Assembly (NCBI GenBank): GCA_019239975.1
Contig: JAFAZE010000162.1
Location: 1 to 64,000, forward strand
DNA from: Streptosporangiaceae bacterium
Lineage (GTDB): Bacteria; Actinomycetota; Actinomycetes; Streptosporangiales; Streptosporangiaceae
Reading direction: 5' to 3'
Length of the DNA: 64,000 nucleotides
The notes beneath the pieces are model-generated. The model worked only from the letters and a program-made list of their open reading frames with translations. It was not told the origin of the DNA and searched no databases. Below, piece by piece: positions 24,899-33,464 of the stretch (positions within the stretch are counted from its first letter, which is position 1; every line of letters starts with the position of its first letter). The position numbers were made by a program, and so were the translations under genes.

Positions 24899-27133
24899 GT
24901 GAACTTCCGCGCCACGCCCAGCAGCGAGAGCCCGGGGGATGGGCCGTCGGGCCGCGCCGCCCGGTTTGCCGGCGTGGGAGAACGACGCCCCCGGAAGGAC
25001 CGCGCCGCGAGCGGCGTGCTGTCGATCCGGCCGTTCCGGCGGCTGTGGACCGCGCTGTCCCTGTCCAGTCTCGGTGACTGGCTGAGCATCGTCGCGCTGA
25101 CCGCGCTGGCGGCGTCGCTGGCGCACGGCGGCGCGGTCGCCAAGAGCTCGGCGGTGGGCGGTGTGTGGCTGGCCACGCTGCTGCCGGCGCTGCTGTTCGG
25201 ACCGATCGCGGGTGCGGTCGCGGACCGGCTGGACCGCCGGATGACGATGATCGTCGGGGATGTGATCCGCGGCCTGCTGTTCCTGTCCATCCCCATCTTC
25301 CCGAACCTGACCTGGATCTACGTCGCGAAGCTGCTGGCCGGCATCGCCTCGCAGTTCTGGAACCCGGCGACCGCGGCGTCGATACCCAACCTGGTGCCGA
25401 AGGACAAGCTGGAGCGCGCCAACCAGCTCAGCCTGCTCACCACCTACGGGACGGCGCCGCTGGCGGCCGGCCTGTTCAGCGTCCTCGCCCTGGTCAGTGA
25501 GGGGCTGGCCCGGACCACGCACCTGTTCCAGACCAACAACGTCGACCTCGCGCTGTACTTCAACGCCGCGACGTACGGCATCTCCGCGCTGACGGTGTTC
25601 TTCCTCCGCGAGATCCCGAAGCGGCACGCCAGCGGGAAGATCTCCGTCGCGTCGACCGCGAAGTCCATCTGGGATGGCTGGCGGTTCATCAGGCAGACCC
25701 CCGTGGTGCGCGGGCTGGTGTACGGGATGGTCGGCGCGTTCGCCGCCGCGGGCACCGTGGTTGGCCTCGGCTACTCCTACATCACCGAGACGCTGCACGG
25801 CGGCAACGCGGGCTGGGGCCTGGTCTTCGCGGCGATCTTCGTCGGGATCGCGCTCGGCACCTTCTTCGGCGCCCGGGTGTTCGGCAACTTCAGCCTCCGC
25901 AGGCTGTTCGGCCTCACGATCGCGGCCGCCGCGGTGCCGCTCGCGCTCATCGGCCTGGTGCCGAACCTGATCGTGGTCACGCTGTTCGTCGTGGTGCTGG
26001 GCGCGCTGGCGGGCATCGCGTACTCCACCGGGTTCACGATCGTGGGACTCGAGGTCGGCGACGACACCCGGGGCCGGGTGTTCGCGTTCTTCCAGTCCAC
26101 GATCCAGGTCATCCTGTTCATGGTCATCGCCCTCGCGCCGTTCCTGGCGGCGGGGTTCACAAAGCTGATCGAGGGCATCACCGGGTCAGGCAACGTCAAG
26201 ATCGGCGATGTGCACTACGTCTCGGCCGGGCAGAACGTGGTCATCCTGCTCGCCGCCGCGGTGGCGGCGCTGCTCGGGATCTTCTCCTACCGGCGCATGG
26301 ACGACCGCAGGGGCATCCCGCTGCGCGAGGACCTGCTGGCGGCGATCCGTGGTGAGGAATTCACCCCGGCGCCGTCGGAGGTGCATTCCAACGGCAGCGC
26401 GCCGCCGGCGCCCGCCGGGCTGTTCATCGCCTTCGAAGGCGGCGAGGGCACCGGCAAGACCACGCAGGCCCGGCTGATCGCGATCTGGCTCCGGGAGCAG
26501 GGCTACGACGTGGTGACCACGCACGAACCCGGCGCCACGAAGATCGGGATGCGGCTGCGCGCGCTGCTGCTCGACACCGCCCACGCCGGCATGTCACCGC
26601 AGGCCGAGGCGCTGATGTACGCCGCCGACCGCGCCGAGCACGTCTCGTCGGTCATCGGCCCGGCGCTCGCCCGCGGCGCGGTCGTGATCACCGACCGGTA
26701 CCTGGACTCGTCGCTCGCCTACCAGGGCACCGGCCGCGGGCTGCGGACAGACGAGATCGCGCGCCTGAACCGGTGGGCGACCGGCGGCCGCGTCCCGGAC
26801 CTCACCGTGCTGCTCGACATGCCGCCCGCGGCCGGGCTGGGCCGGCGCACCCGGTCGGCCGACCGGCTGGAGGCCGAGCCGGCGGAGTTCCACCAGCGGG
26901 TGCGGGCCGGGTTCCTCGCGCTGGCCCGCACCGACCCCGCACGCTACCTGATCGTCGACGCGGGCCTTCCGGCCGGCGAGATCAGCCGCCAGATCAAGGA
27001 ACGGGTCAGGGAGATACTTCCCGATCCGGTGCCGCACGTGGCGGAGGCGGCCACCGGGTCGTTCCCCGCGATCACCGACCATCCTCCGGCGGGCCGCGAC
27101 CTCAGCGCGGTGGACGGCGACGAGCCCCGGTGA
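24899..27133 (+). CDS. tmk: MFS transporter fused to thymidylate kinase
   Basis: This 744-residue fusion has an N-terminal major-facilitator domain (residues about 40-480, about 12 hydrophobic segments; GDWLSIVALTALA, FGPIAGAVADRLDRRMTMI is the MFS loop 2-3 motif). It is followed by a complete thymidylate kinase at about residues 500-710: FIAFEGGEGTGKTTQARLI (P-loop), THEPGATKIG (DRX/EPG motif), VITDRYLDSSLAYQGTGRG and a C-terminal helix. The kinase makes dTDP from dTMP. The transported substrate is unknown; fusion could tether the kinase to the membrane. Similar fusions occur in other actinomycetes. GTG 24899 lies 57 bp after topA and just before holB, matching conserved tmk-holB order. Confidence 0.9.
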   Translation: MNFRATPSSESPGDGPSGRAARFAGVGERRPRKDRAASGVLSIRPFRRLWTALSLSSLGDWLSIVALTALAASLAHGGAVAKSSAVGGVWLATLLPALLFGPIAGAVADRLDRRMTMIVGDVIRGLLFLSIPIFPNLTWIYVAKLLAGIASQFWNPATAASIPNLVPKDKLERANQLSLLTTYGTAPLAAGLFSVLALVSEGLARTTHLFQTNNVDLALYFNAATYGISALTVFFLREIPKRHASGKISVASTAKSIWDGWRFIRQTPVVRGLVYGMVGAFAAAGTVVGLGYSYITETLHGGNAGWGLVFAAIFVGIALGTFFGARVFGNFSLRRLFGLTIAAAAVPLALIGLVPNLIVVTLFVVVLGALAGIAYSTGFTIVGLEVGDDTRGRVFAFFQSTIQVILFMVIALAPFLAAGFTKLIEGITGSGNVKIGDVHYVSAGQNVVILLAAAVAALLGIFSYRRMDDRRGIPLREDLLAAIRGEEFTPAPSEVHSNGSAPPAPAGLFIAFEGGEGTGKTTQARLIAIWLREQGYDVVTTHEPGATKIGMRLRALLLDTAHAGMSPQAEALMYAADRAEHVSSVIGPALARGAVVITDRYLDSSLAYQGTGRGLRTDEIARLNRWATGGRVPDLTVLLDMPPAAGLGRRTRSADRLEAEPAEFHQRVRAGFLALARTDPARYLIVDAGLPAGEISRQIKERVREILPDPVPHVAEAATGSFPAITDHPPAGRDLSAVDGDEPR

Positions 27134-27278
27134 GCGGGCCGCGGGGGCGCGGCGCCGCCCGGAGTGAGGAGCGCGGGACGAGCGACGAGGGAAGCGGCGG
27201 CCCGAAGGCGGCCCGGAGGTGAGCGGGCCTCGGGACGCCCGGAGTGAGGAGCGAGGGACGAGCGACGAGGAAAGCGGC
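27130..27278 (+). repeat. 80-bp-period direct duplication before holB
   Basis: A 41-bp unit at 27158-27198 (beginning CCCGGAGTGAGGAGCG) recurs at 27238-27278 with 39 of 41 matches, each copy preceded by GTGAGCGGGCC-like sequence. The duplication supplies several alternative in-frame GTG codons upstream of holB. Confidence 0.75.
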
Positions 27279-27284
27279 CCCGGG

Positions 27285-28442
27285 GTGAGCGGCGGAGCAG
27301 AGCACGACGTCTTCGCCGAGCTCGCCGGGCAGGAGGCCGTCGTCGCCCAGCTTCGGCGCGCGGCCGGCGGGGCGATGACGCACGCCTGGCTGTTCACCGG
27401 GCCGCCCGGGTCGGGACGCTCGGTCGCGGCGCGCGCCTTCGCCGCGGCGCTGCTGTGCCCGGACGGCGGCTGCGGGCAGTGCGCCTGCTGCCGGCAGGTG
27501 CACGCGGGCACCCACGCCGACCTGCTGCTCGTCCGGCCGGAGGGGCTGTCCTACGGGGTGCGGCAGACCAGGGAGCTGGTGCTGCGCGCGGCCGGGGCGC
27601 CGGCCGGCGGCCGCTGGCTCGTGGTGCTGTTCGAGGACGCCGACCGGTGCACCGAGCAGGCGGCCAACGCGCTGCTGAAGGCGATCGAGGAGCCCGCTCC
27701 GCGAACCGTGTGGCTGCTGTGCGCGCCGTCGGCTGAGGATCTCGTGCCGACGATCAGGTCCCGGTGCCGCGTCGTGACGCTGCGCGTCCCGTCGTCCGCC
27801 GCGGTGGCCGGGGTGCTCGTGTCCCGCGACGGTGTGGAGCCGTCCCGCGCGCTGTCCGCCGCGCGGGCCGCGCAGGGGCACGTCGGCCGGGCGCGGCGGC
27901 TCGCCACCGACCCGGACGCGGCGCGGCGCCGCGCCGACGTGCTCAAGGTGCCCGTGCAGGTCACCTCGCTCGGGCCCGCGCTGACCGCCGCCGCGGCCCT
28001 GGTGCGCACCGCCGAGGACGAGGCCAAGGCGGTCACCGAGCAGCTTGACGAGCCGGAGAAGGAGGCGATGCGGCAGGCGTTCGGCGAGGGCTCGACGGGC
28101 AAGGGCGTGGCCAGGGCGATGCGCGGCATGGCCGGCGCGCTGAAGGACCTCGAGGACCGGCAGAAATCGCGCGCCACCCGGGTGAAGCGCGACACGCTCG
28201 ACGGCGCGCTGCTCGACCTGGCCGCGTTCTACCGTGACGTGCTCATGATCCAGCTCGGCGCCGGCGTGGAGCTGGCGAACGCCGACCTGGAGGACGACCT
28301 GCGGCGGATCGCTGTGTCCTCGCCGCCGGAGGCGACGCTGCGCAGGATAGAGGCGGTCATGCGCTGCCGGGAAAGGCTCACGCTCAACGTCGCGCCGCTG
28401 CTCGCGGTCGAGGAGATGACGCTGTCCCTGGCCCAGGGCTGA
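27285..28442 (+). CDS. holB: DNA polymerase III delta-prime subunit
   Basis: This 385-residue clamp-loader subunit opens with HDVFAELAGQEAVVAQLRRA and contains AWLFTGPPGSGRSVAARAFA (P-loop-like), a four-Cys zinc module (CGQCACCRQVHAGTH), FEDADRCTEQAANALLKAIEEP (the degenerate Walker B typical of delta-prime) and an SRC motif (TIRSRCRVV). The in-frame extension to 27219 translates duplicated low-complexity DNA, so GTG 27285, with AGGAAAG upstream, is preferred. It sits between tmk and ricT as in Bacillus. Confidence 0.88.
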   Translation: MSGGAEHDVFAELAGQEAVVAQLRRAAGGAMTHAWLFTGPPGSGRSVAARAFAAALLCPDGGCGQCACCRQVHAGTHADLLLVRPEGLSYGVRQTRELVLRAAGAPAGGRWLVVLFEDADRCTEQAANALLKAIEEPAPRTVWLLCAPSAEDLVPTIRSRCRVVTLRVPSSAAVAGVLVSRDGVEPSRALSAARAAQGHVGRARRLATDPDAARRRADVLKVPVQVTSLGPALTAAAALVRTAEDEAKAVTEQLDEPEKEAMRQAFGEGSTGKGVARAMRGMAGALKDLEDRQKSRATRVKRDTLDGALLDLAAFYRDVLMIQLGAGVELANADLEDDLRRIAVSSPPEATLRRIEAVMRCRERLTLNVAPLLAVEEMTLSLAQG

Positions 28443-28512
28443 GCGCGCCGTCCTGAGGGCCGCAGCGCCACTAGGCCTGGTGAGCTTCGCGAACGGGCCG
28501 TACCCTGGCTCG

Positions 28513-28771
28513 GTGAGCGCCGTCCGGTACCGGCTAGCGAGCGCGGGTCCTTGTGGCCTGCGGGAGCGGCCGGTGGCCTGTAGGGCTTCCGGGCGGTGCG
28601 AGCCTGTGGGAGGCACTGTGAGCGCCGTCCGGTACCGGCTAGCGAGCGCGGGTCCTTGCGGCCCGTGGGAGCGGCCGGTGGCCCGTAGGGCTTCCGGGCG
28701 GTGTGAGCTTCTGGGAGGTACTGTGAGCGCCGCATGGCTTCCCGCATGGCGCGAACCCTTGGGAGGACACT
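28513..28771 (+). repeat. 105-bp tandem repeat carrying a ribosome binding site and GTG in each copy
   Basis: Units start at 28513, 28618 and (partial) 28723, each opening GTGAGCGCCG and ending GGGAGG-N4/5-CTGTG. The last junction merges into the real translation start of the ricT gene. Two full copies differ at only a few positions. Confidence 0.8.
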
Positions 28772-29641
28772 GTGGGCATGATGATGGCGGTGAGCTTCGA
28801 GCGGTACGGGAGGCTGTATTACCTCGACCCTGGTGAGCACTCGCCGGCGATCGGCGACAAGGTGCTCGTACCCACCGACTCCGGCCCCGAGGTGGCCGAA
28901 TGCGTGTGGGCGCCGCAGTGGGTCTCCGAGGACGTCGGCGGGCTGCCGGTGTGCGCGGGGCTGGCCAGCGCCGAGGATCTCGCCCGTGACGAGGAGAGCC
29001 GCCGCCGGCGGGCGGAGGGACGGCTCGCCGCGCGGCGGCTGATCCGCGAGCACGGGCTGCCGATGAAGGTCACCGCCGTCGACTACGTCGGCTCCGGGAA
29101 CGTGTTCACCGTCTACTTCAGCGCGCCGCACCGGGTGGACTTCCGCGCCCTGGTCCGCGATCTCGCCGCGCGGCTGCGGGCACGGGTCGAGCTGCGGCAG
29201 GTCGGTCCGCGGGACGAGGCGCGGCTGCAGGGCGGCATCGGCCCCTGCGGCCGGGACCTGTGCTGTGCCACCTTTCTCAAGGACTTCGAGCCGGTGTCCG
29301 TCCGGATGGCCAAGGATCAGGACCTGCCGGTGAACCCGCTGCGGATAGCCGGGGCATGCGGCCGGCTGATGTGCTGCCTCAAGTACGAGCACCCGCTGTA
29401 CCAGGACTTCCGCAAGGAAGCGCCGCCGCTCGGGTCGGCCGTGGAGACGCCGGAGGGATCCGGGACGGTCGTCGGGCACAACGTGCCTTCGGACACGGTT
29501 GTGGTCAAGCTCACCGCGGACGGGCGCGCGTGCGCGTGCTCGCGGGCGAGCGTCTGCGGATCGCGCAAGGCGTACGAGTCCATGCACGGCAAGGGGGAGC
29601 GCCAGCGCCAGCAGCACGGGGCCGGGAAAGGCGGCCGGTGA
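28772..29641 (+). CDS. ricT: PSP1-domain regulator, RicT-like
   Basis: This 289-residue protein has the PSP1 fold with the cysteine motifs GPCGRDLCCATFL and CGRLMCCLKYEHP (about residues 158-210), which bind the Fe-S clusters of the RicAFT complex in Bacillus. The N-terminus (VSFERYGRLYYLDPG) and GDKVLVPTDSGPEVAECV are typical. In Bacillus the complex influences RNA processing by RNase Y; actinomycetes generally lack obvious RicA/RicF, so the role here is open. The holB-ricT order is conserved. GTG 28772 follows GGGAGG. Its TGA overlaps the next GTG by 4 bp. Confidence 0.85.
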   Translation: MGMMMAVSFERYGRLYYLDPGEHSPAIGDKVLVPTDSGPEVAECVWAPQWVSEDVGGLPVCAGLASAEDLARDEESRRRRAEGRLAARRLIREHGLPMKVTAVDYVGSGNVFTVYFSAPHRVDFRALVRDLAARLRARVELRQVGPRDEARLQGGIGPCGRDLCCATFLKDFEPVSVRMAKDQDLPVNPLRIAGACGRLMCCLKYEHPLYQDFRKEAPPLGSAVETPEGSGTVVGHNVPSDTVVVKLTADGRACACSRASVCGSRKAYESMHGKGERQRQQHGAGKGGR

Positions 29642-31209
29642 TCCGGATCGCCGGAGCGGGCGCGGCCCTGGCGGCCGTCCTGCTGGGTGCGGCCGCGTGC
29701 TCAGGCGGCCCGCCCGCCCCGCGGGGCGCCACACCCCCGCCCGCGGCGCACAGCACGGGCACGGGCGCGGCGGCCGGCGGCCGCCCGCCAGCCAGGCCGC
29801 CGGGCACGCTGGCCGGATACTACGCACAGCGGCTGAACTGGCAGCCCTGCGACAACGGCTTCGAGTGCGCGCGGCTGCTCGTGCCGTTCTCCTACGGCCG
29901 GCCGGGCTGGCGCCGGTTCTCGCTGCCCGTGATCAGACTGCCCGCCACGAATCCAGCCGAACGGATCGGGGCTCTCGTGATCAACCCGGGCGGCCCCGGC
30001 GGGTCGGGTGTGCAGTACGCGCTGGCCGCGCGCGGCGAGTTCACCTCCGCCGTCCTCAGCCGGTTCGACATCGTCGGGTTCGACCCGCGCGGCGTCGGCG
30101 GCAGCGAGCCCGCGCTGCGCTGCATGAGCGGGCCGCAGCTCGACAGGTACTTCCAGACCGACGACGAGCCGTCCAGCGCGGCGCAGCTCGCGGCGGTGGT
30201 CGCGGAGAGCAGGCTGTACGCGGCCGAGTGCGCGCGCAACGCCGGCGGCCTGCTGCCCTACGTCGGCACCCGGGACGCGGCGCGGGACATGGACGTGCTG
30301 CGGGCCGCGCTCGGCGACCCCACGCTGACCTACCTCGGCAAGTCCTACGGAACGTACCTGGGCACCTGGTACGCGCAGCTGTTCCCGCACCGGATACGGG
30401 CCCTGGTGCTGGACGGCGCGGTCGACCCGGACTCGTCCGGGCTGGACGTGGACATCAGCCAGGCGAAAGGGTTCGAGGTCGCGTTCAGCGCGTTCGCCGC
30501 CTCCTGCATGGCGGGCGCGAACTGCCCGCTCGGGCACGGCGCCCCGGTCGCCGCGGGCGTGACGAAGCTGCGGGGACTGATCGCGCAGGCGAACCGGGCG
30601 CCGCTGGCGAACAACCTCGATGACGGGCAGGCCGCCGACGGCGCGCTGCTGCTGACCGGGGTCTCGGCGGCGCTGTACAGCAAGTCGTTCTGGCCGACGC
30701 TGCAGACCGCGCTCAGCGCCGCGTTCAGCGGCGACGGGACCCTGCTCGTGGAGCTCGCGAACGACCTGACCGAACGGAGCGCGAACGGGACGTACAGCAA
30801 TCTCGCCGACGTGGACACGGCCGTGACCTGCCTGGACAGGCCCTCACCCCGGTCGCTTGCCGCGTGGCAGGCCGCGGCGGCCACGGCGGCCCGGGCGGCG
30901 CCGCTGTTCGGCGCGCCGATCGTCTGGGGGTCGCTGCCCTGCGCCTACTGGCCGCTTCCGGCCTTCCCGCTGCCCCGGATCAGCGCCAGCGGCGCTCCGC
31001 CGGTGCTGGTCGTCGGCAACCTGCGCGACCCGGCCACGCCGTACCAGTGGGCCCGCGCGCTCGCCAGGGACCTCTCCTCCGGCGTGCTGCTCGGCTGGAA
31101 CGGCGACGGGCACACCGCCTACATGCAGGGCAGCTCCTGCGTGGACAACGCCGTGGACAGCTACCTGATCAGCCTCACGGTCCCGCGCAACGGCACCGTC
31201 TGCCCGTAG
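29638..31209 (+). CDS. Secreted lipoprotein alpha/beta hydrolase, TAP (tripeptidyl aminopeptidase) family
   Basis: GTG 29638 overlaps the ricT stop (GTGA). The 523-residue product starts with a lipoprotein signal peptide (RIAGAGAALAAVLLGAAAC, lipobox GAAAC). The alpha/beta hydrolase core shows the oxyanion region NPGGPGGSG, the nucleophile elbow GKSYGTYLG (Ser near residue 242), the Asp region VLDGAVDPDSSGLD and a C-terminal TAP-like domain with the distal acid and His in VVGNLRDPATPYQWA and NGDGHTAYMQ. Streptomyces TAP enzymes cleave tripeptides from protein N-termini outside the cell; exact specificity is unknown. Translational coupling to ricT is probably incidental. Confidence 0.85.
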   Translation: MIRIAGAGAALAAVLLGAAACSGGPPAPRGATPPPAAHSTGTGAAAGGRPPARPPGTLAGYYAQRLNWQPCDNGFECARLLVPFSYGRPGWRRFSLPVIRLPATNPAERIGALVINPGGPGGSGVQYALAARGEFTSAVLSRFDIVGFDPRGVGGSEPALRCMSGPQLDRYFQTDDEPSSAAQLAAVVAESRLYAAECARNAGGLLPYVGTRDAARDMDVLRAALGDPTLTYLGKSYGTYLGTWYAQLFPHRIRALVLDGAVDPDSSGLDVDISQAKGFEVAFSAFAASCMAGANCPLGHGAPVAAGVTKLRGLIAQANRAPLANNLDDGQAADGALLLTGVSAALYSKSFWPTLQTALSAAFSGDGTLLVELANDLTERSANGTYSNLADVDTAVTCLDRPSPRSLAAWQAAAATAARAAPLFGAPIVWGSLPCAYWPLPAFPLPRISASGAPPVLVVGNLRDPATPYQWARALARDLSSGVLLGWNGDGHTAYMQGSSCVDNAVDSYLISLTVPRNGTVCP

Positions 31210-31351
31210 CCACGCTACGGGGCCCGCGCCTTTCGCCTTCCGGGGAACCCCCGCCCGTTCAGTGAAAGTCTTCTCGTCCTCAGCCTGTAACGCGCGCGCC
31301 TTCAGCGGGACAGAACCGGGCACAGTCCATCCCCAGGGGAGGAGCGTTCTG

Positions 31352-32506
31352 TTGAGAATCCTTACTCGTGCGCTGCCGGCGGCCTGCGTGATCGCGGCCG
31401 TGACCGCCTTCGCGGCGCCGGCCGCCTTCGCCTCCACGGCCGCGGCCGGCCGGGCCGGCGCCGGCCACGACGGCGGGGGCGGCGCCGTCTTCGTGCAGAC
31501 CGGCAACACCGCGGGCAACGCGGTCGTCGCGTACCACCGCGCGGCGGACGGCGCCCTCACGCTGGCCGCCAGCTACCCCACCGGCGGCCTCGGCGGAATC
31601 CTCGCCGGCTCGGTCGTGGACCATCTCGCGTCGCAGGGGTCGCTCACCTACGACCGCCGGCACGCGCTGCTCTACGCGGTGAACGCCGGGAGCGACACCG
31701 TGTCGGTCTTCGCCGTTGACGGCGACCGGCTCGCGCTGCGCCAGGTGGTGAGCTCGCGCGGCACGTTCCCGGTGAGCGTCACCGTGCACGGCGACCTGGT
31801 GTACGTGCTGAACGCGCTCGGCGGCGGGTCGGTCGCCGGGTACCGGGAGTTCGGCGGCTTCCTGTTCCCGGTCCCCGGATCGGTCCGGGCGCTCGGCCTC
31901 GACCCCACCGCGACGCCGCAGTTCACCCACACGCCAGGGCAGGTGGCGTTCACGCCGGACGGGGCGCAGCTCGTGGTCACCACGAAGGCCAACGGCAACG
32001 ACATCGACGTGTTCGCGGTTCGCGACGGCGGCGGGCTCTCGGGCACGCCGGTGGTGAATCCCGAGCCCGGCACCGTCCCGTTCGCCATCAGCTTCGACCG
32101 GCACGGGCACCTGCTGATCGCCGAGGCCGGCCCGAACGCGCTCGCGACGTTCGCGCTGCACGAGGACGGCACGGTCAGCCTGCTCGCCTCCGCGCTCACC
32201 GGGCAGGCGGCGACCTGCTGGGTGGCCCGGGCGGGGCGGTTCTTCTACGTCTCCAACGCCGGCAGCGGATCGGTGAGCGGGTACACGACCGGTTCCGGCG
32301 GCCAGCTCGGCCCGCTGGGCAACACGGCGACCGACAAGGGGACGGTGGACGCCGCCGCGGCGGCGGGCGGCCGCTTCCTGTACGTGCAGACCGGGGCGGC
32401 GGGCATCGTCGACGAGTTCCGCGTCGGCGACGGCGGGAGCCTCACGGCGGTCGGCTCCGTCACCGTGGCCGGCGCGGCCGGCGGCGAGGGCATAGCCGCC
32501 TCCTGA
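31352..32506 (+). CDS. Secreted beta-propeller protein, lactonase-like
   Basis: TTG 31352 is chosen because it follows GGGGAGGAGCG and opens a classical signal peptide (RILTRALPAACVIAAVTAFA then AAPAAFAS). The mature part of about 350 residues consists of repeated YVTN/6-phosphogluconolactonase-type blades, for example LLYAVNAGSDTVSVFAVDGD, LVVTTKANGNDIDVFAV and RFFYVSNAGSGSVSGY. Such proteins are usually annotated as lactonases, but catalysis is unproven and no metal ligands stand out. It is monocistronic; a strong hairpin follows. Confidence 0.75.
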   Translation: MRILTRALPAACVIAAVTAFAAPAAFASTAAAGRAGAGHDGGGGAVFVQTGNTAGNAVVAYHRAADGALTLAASYPTGGLGGILAGSVVDHLASQGSLTYDRRHALLYAVNAGSDTVSVFAVDGDRLALRQVVSSRGTFPVSVTVHGDLVYVLNALGGGSVAGYREFGGFLFPVPGSVRALGLDPTATPQFTHTPGQVAFTPDGAQLVVTTKANGNDIDVFAVRDGGGLSGTPVVNPEPGTVPFAISFDRHGHLLIAEAGPNALATFALHEDGTVSLLASALTGQAATCWVARAGRFFYVSNAGSGSVSGYTTGSGGQLGPLGNTATDKGTVDAAAAAGGRFLYVQTGAAGIVDEFRVGDGGSLTAVGSVTVAGAAGGEGIAAS

Positions 32507-32521
32507 CCCGGTACCGCCCAC

Positions 32522-32584
32522 GGCGAGCGGGCCGCGGCCTGTTCGCGGGCCGCGGCCCCGCTCGCCACGTGGCCACCCCTTTTG
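32522..32584 (+). terminator. Long hairpin followed by T-run after the propeller gene
   Basis: GGCGAGCGGG-CCGCGGCC (32522-32539) pairs with 32547-32566 with one bulge. CCCCTTTT follows at 32577-32584. This is consistent with termination before the sigma-factor gene. Confidence 0.6.
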
Positions 32585-32601
32585 GCGGTACGCTTCCAGC
32601 G

Positions 32602-33195
32602 ATGGAATCCGACGCGGACTTGATCCGCCAGATGCGCGCGGGCGACGAGCGCGCCTTCGTCTCCCTGGTGGAGCGCTACAACGATTCCATGCTCCGCCTC
32701 GCGGCCTCGTTCGTGCCCAGCCGGGCGGTGGCCGAGGAAGTGGTCCAGGACACCTGGCTGGCGGTGCTTCGCGGCGCCGCCGCGTTCGAGGGCCGGTCGT
32801 CGCTGCGGACCTGGATGTTCCGCATCCTCGTCAACCGGGCGCGCACCACCGGCTCGCGGGAGCAGCGCAGCATCCCGGTCGCCGACGCGGGCCCGGCGGT
32901 CGACGCCTCGCGCTTCGGGCCGGACGGGCGGTGGGCGTCGCCGCCGGAGCACTGGATCGAGGAGGCCGAGGAAAGGATGGCGGCGGGCAGGCTCGCCGGG
33001 CGGATCCGGTCCGCGATCGGCGACCTGCCCGACCGCCAGCGCCAGGTCGTGACCCTCCGCGACGTCGAGGGCATGAGCAGCGAAGAGGTCTGCGAGGTGC
33101 TCGCGATAAGCGAGGCCAACCAGCGGGTCCTGCTGCACCGCGGCCGGAGCCGGCTCCGGCAGGTCTTCGAGACCGACTTCCGGGGGGCGCCATGA
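32602..33195 (+). CDS. ECF-type RNA polymerase sigma factor
   Basis: This 197-residue protein contains a sigma-2 region (FVSLVERYNDSMLRLAASFV; VVQDTWLAVLRG; SSLRTWMFRILVNRART) and a sigma-4 region with helix-turn-helix (LPDRQRQVVTLRDVEGMSSE; EVCEVLAISEANQRVLLHRG). The two are joined by a linker of about 50 residues, longer than usual. It lacks sigma-3, as expected for ECF factors. Its stop overlaps the start of the adjacent zinc anti-sigma gene, so activity is probably held in check by that partner and released by an extracytoplasmic or redox signal. Target promoters are not identified. Confidence 0.9.
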   Translation: MESDADLIRQMRAGDERAFVSLVERYNDSMLRLAASFVPSRAVAEEVVQDTWLAVLRGAAAFEGRSSLRTWMFRILVNRARTTGSREQRSIPVADAGPAVDASRFGPDGRWASPPEHWIEEAEERMAAGRLAGRIRSAIGDLPDRQRQVVTLRDVEGMSSEEVCEVLAISEANQRVLLHRGRSRLRQVFETDFRGAP

Positions 33196-33464
33196 GGCTC
33201 GCTTTGCGGCTCCCGCGCCGCCGCGAGATCGTCTGCCAGCAGGCGGTGGAGCTGGTGACCGACTACCTGGAGGGCGCGCTCAGCCGTTCCGCCCGCCGCC
33301 GCTTCGAGGCGCACCTCGCGGGCTGCCCGCACTGCACCGAGTACCTCGCCCAGATGCGCGAGACGATCAGCCTCGCCGGCCGCGTCACCCCCGGTGACCT
33401 GTCGCCGCGGGCGCAGGATGACCTCATAGACCTGTACCGCCGCTGGATCTCCGAGCAGCAGTAA
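33192..33464 (+). CDS. Zinc-binding anti-sigma factor (ZAS-type, cytoplasmic)
   Basis: This 90-residue protein carries the HxxxCxxC zinc anti-sigma motif (HLAGCPHC, about residues 49-56), with an upstream Cys in EIVCQQAVELVTDYLEG completing the anti-sigma domain. No transmembrane helix is present, so it acts in the cytoplasm, possibly as a redox sensor like RsrA. ATG 33192 overlaps the sigma-factor TGA by 4 bp, which fits stoichiometric co-expression. Confidence 0.88.
   Translation: MRLALRLPRRREIVCQQAVELVTDYLEGALSRSARRRFEAHLAGCPHCTEYLAQMRETISLAGRVTPGDLSPRAQDDLIDLYRRWISEQQ

Noticed and set aside
21605..25798. Open frame of 1397 codons on the minus strand
   Set aside because: It is antisense to topA and the start of the MFS-tmk gene. 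Its translation is Arg/Gly/Val/Leu-rich without domains, as expected of a shadow frame in very GC-rich DNA.
31204..31220. Terminator overlapping the stop of the TAP-like gene (CCGTAGC-CAC-GCTACGG)
   Set aside because: The 7-bp stem is short, overlaps the stop codon and lacks a T-run, so I would not call it a terminator.
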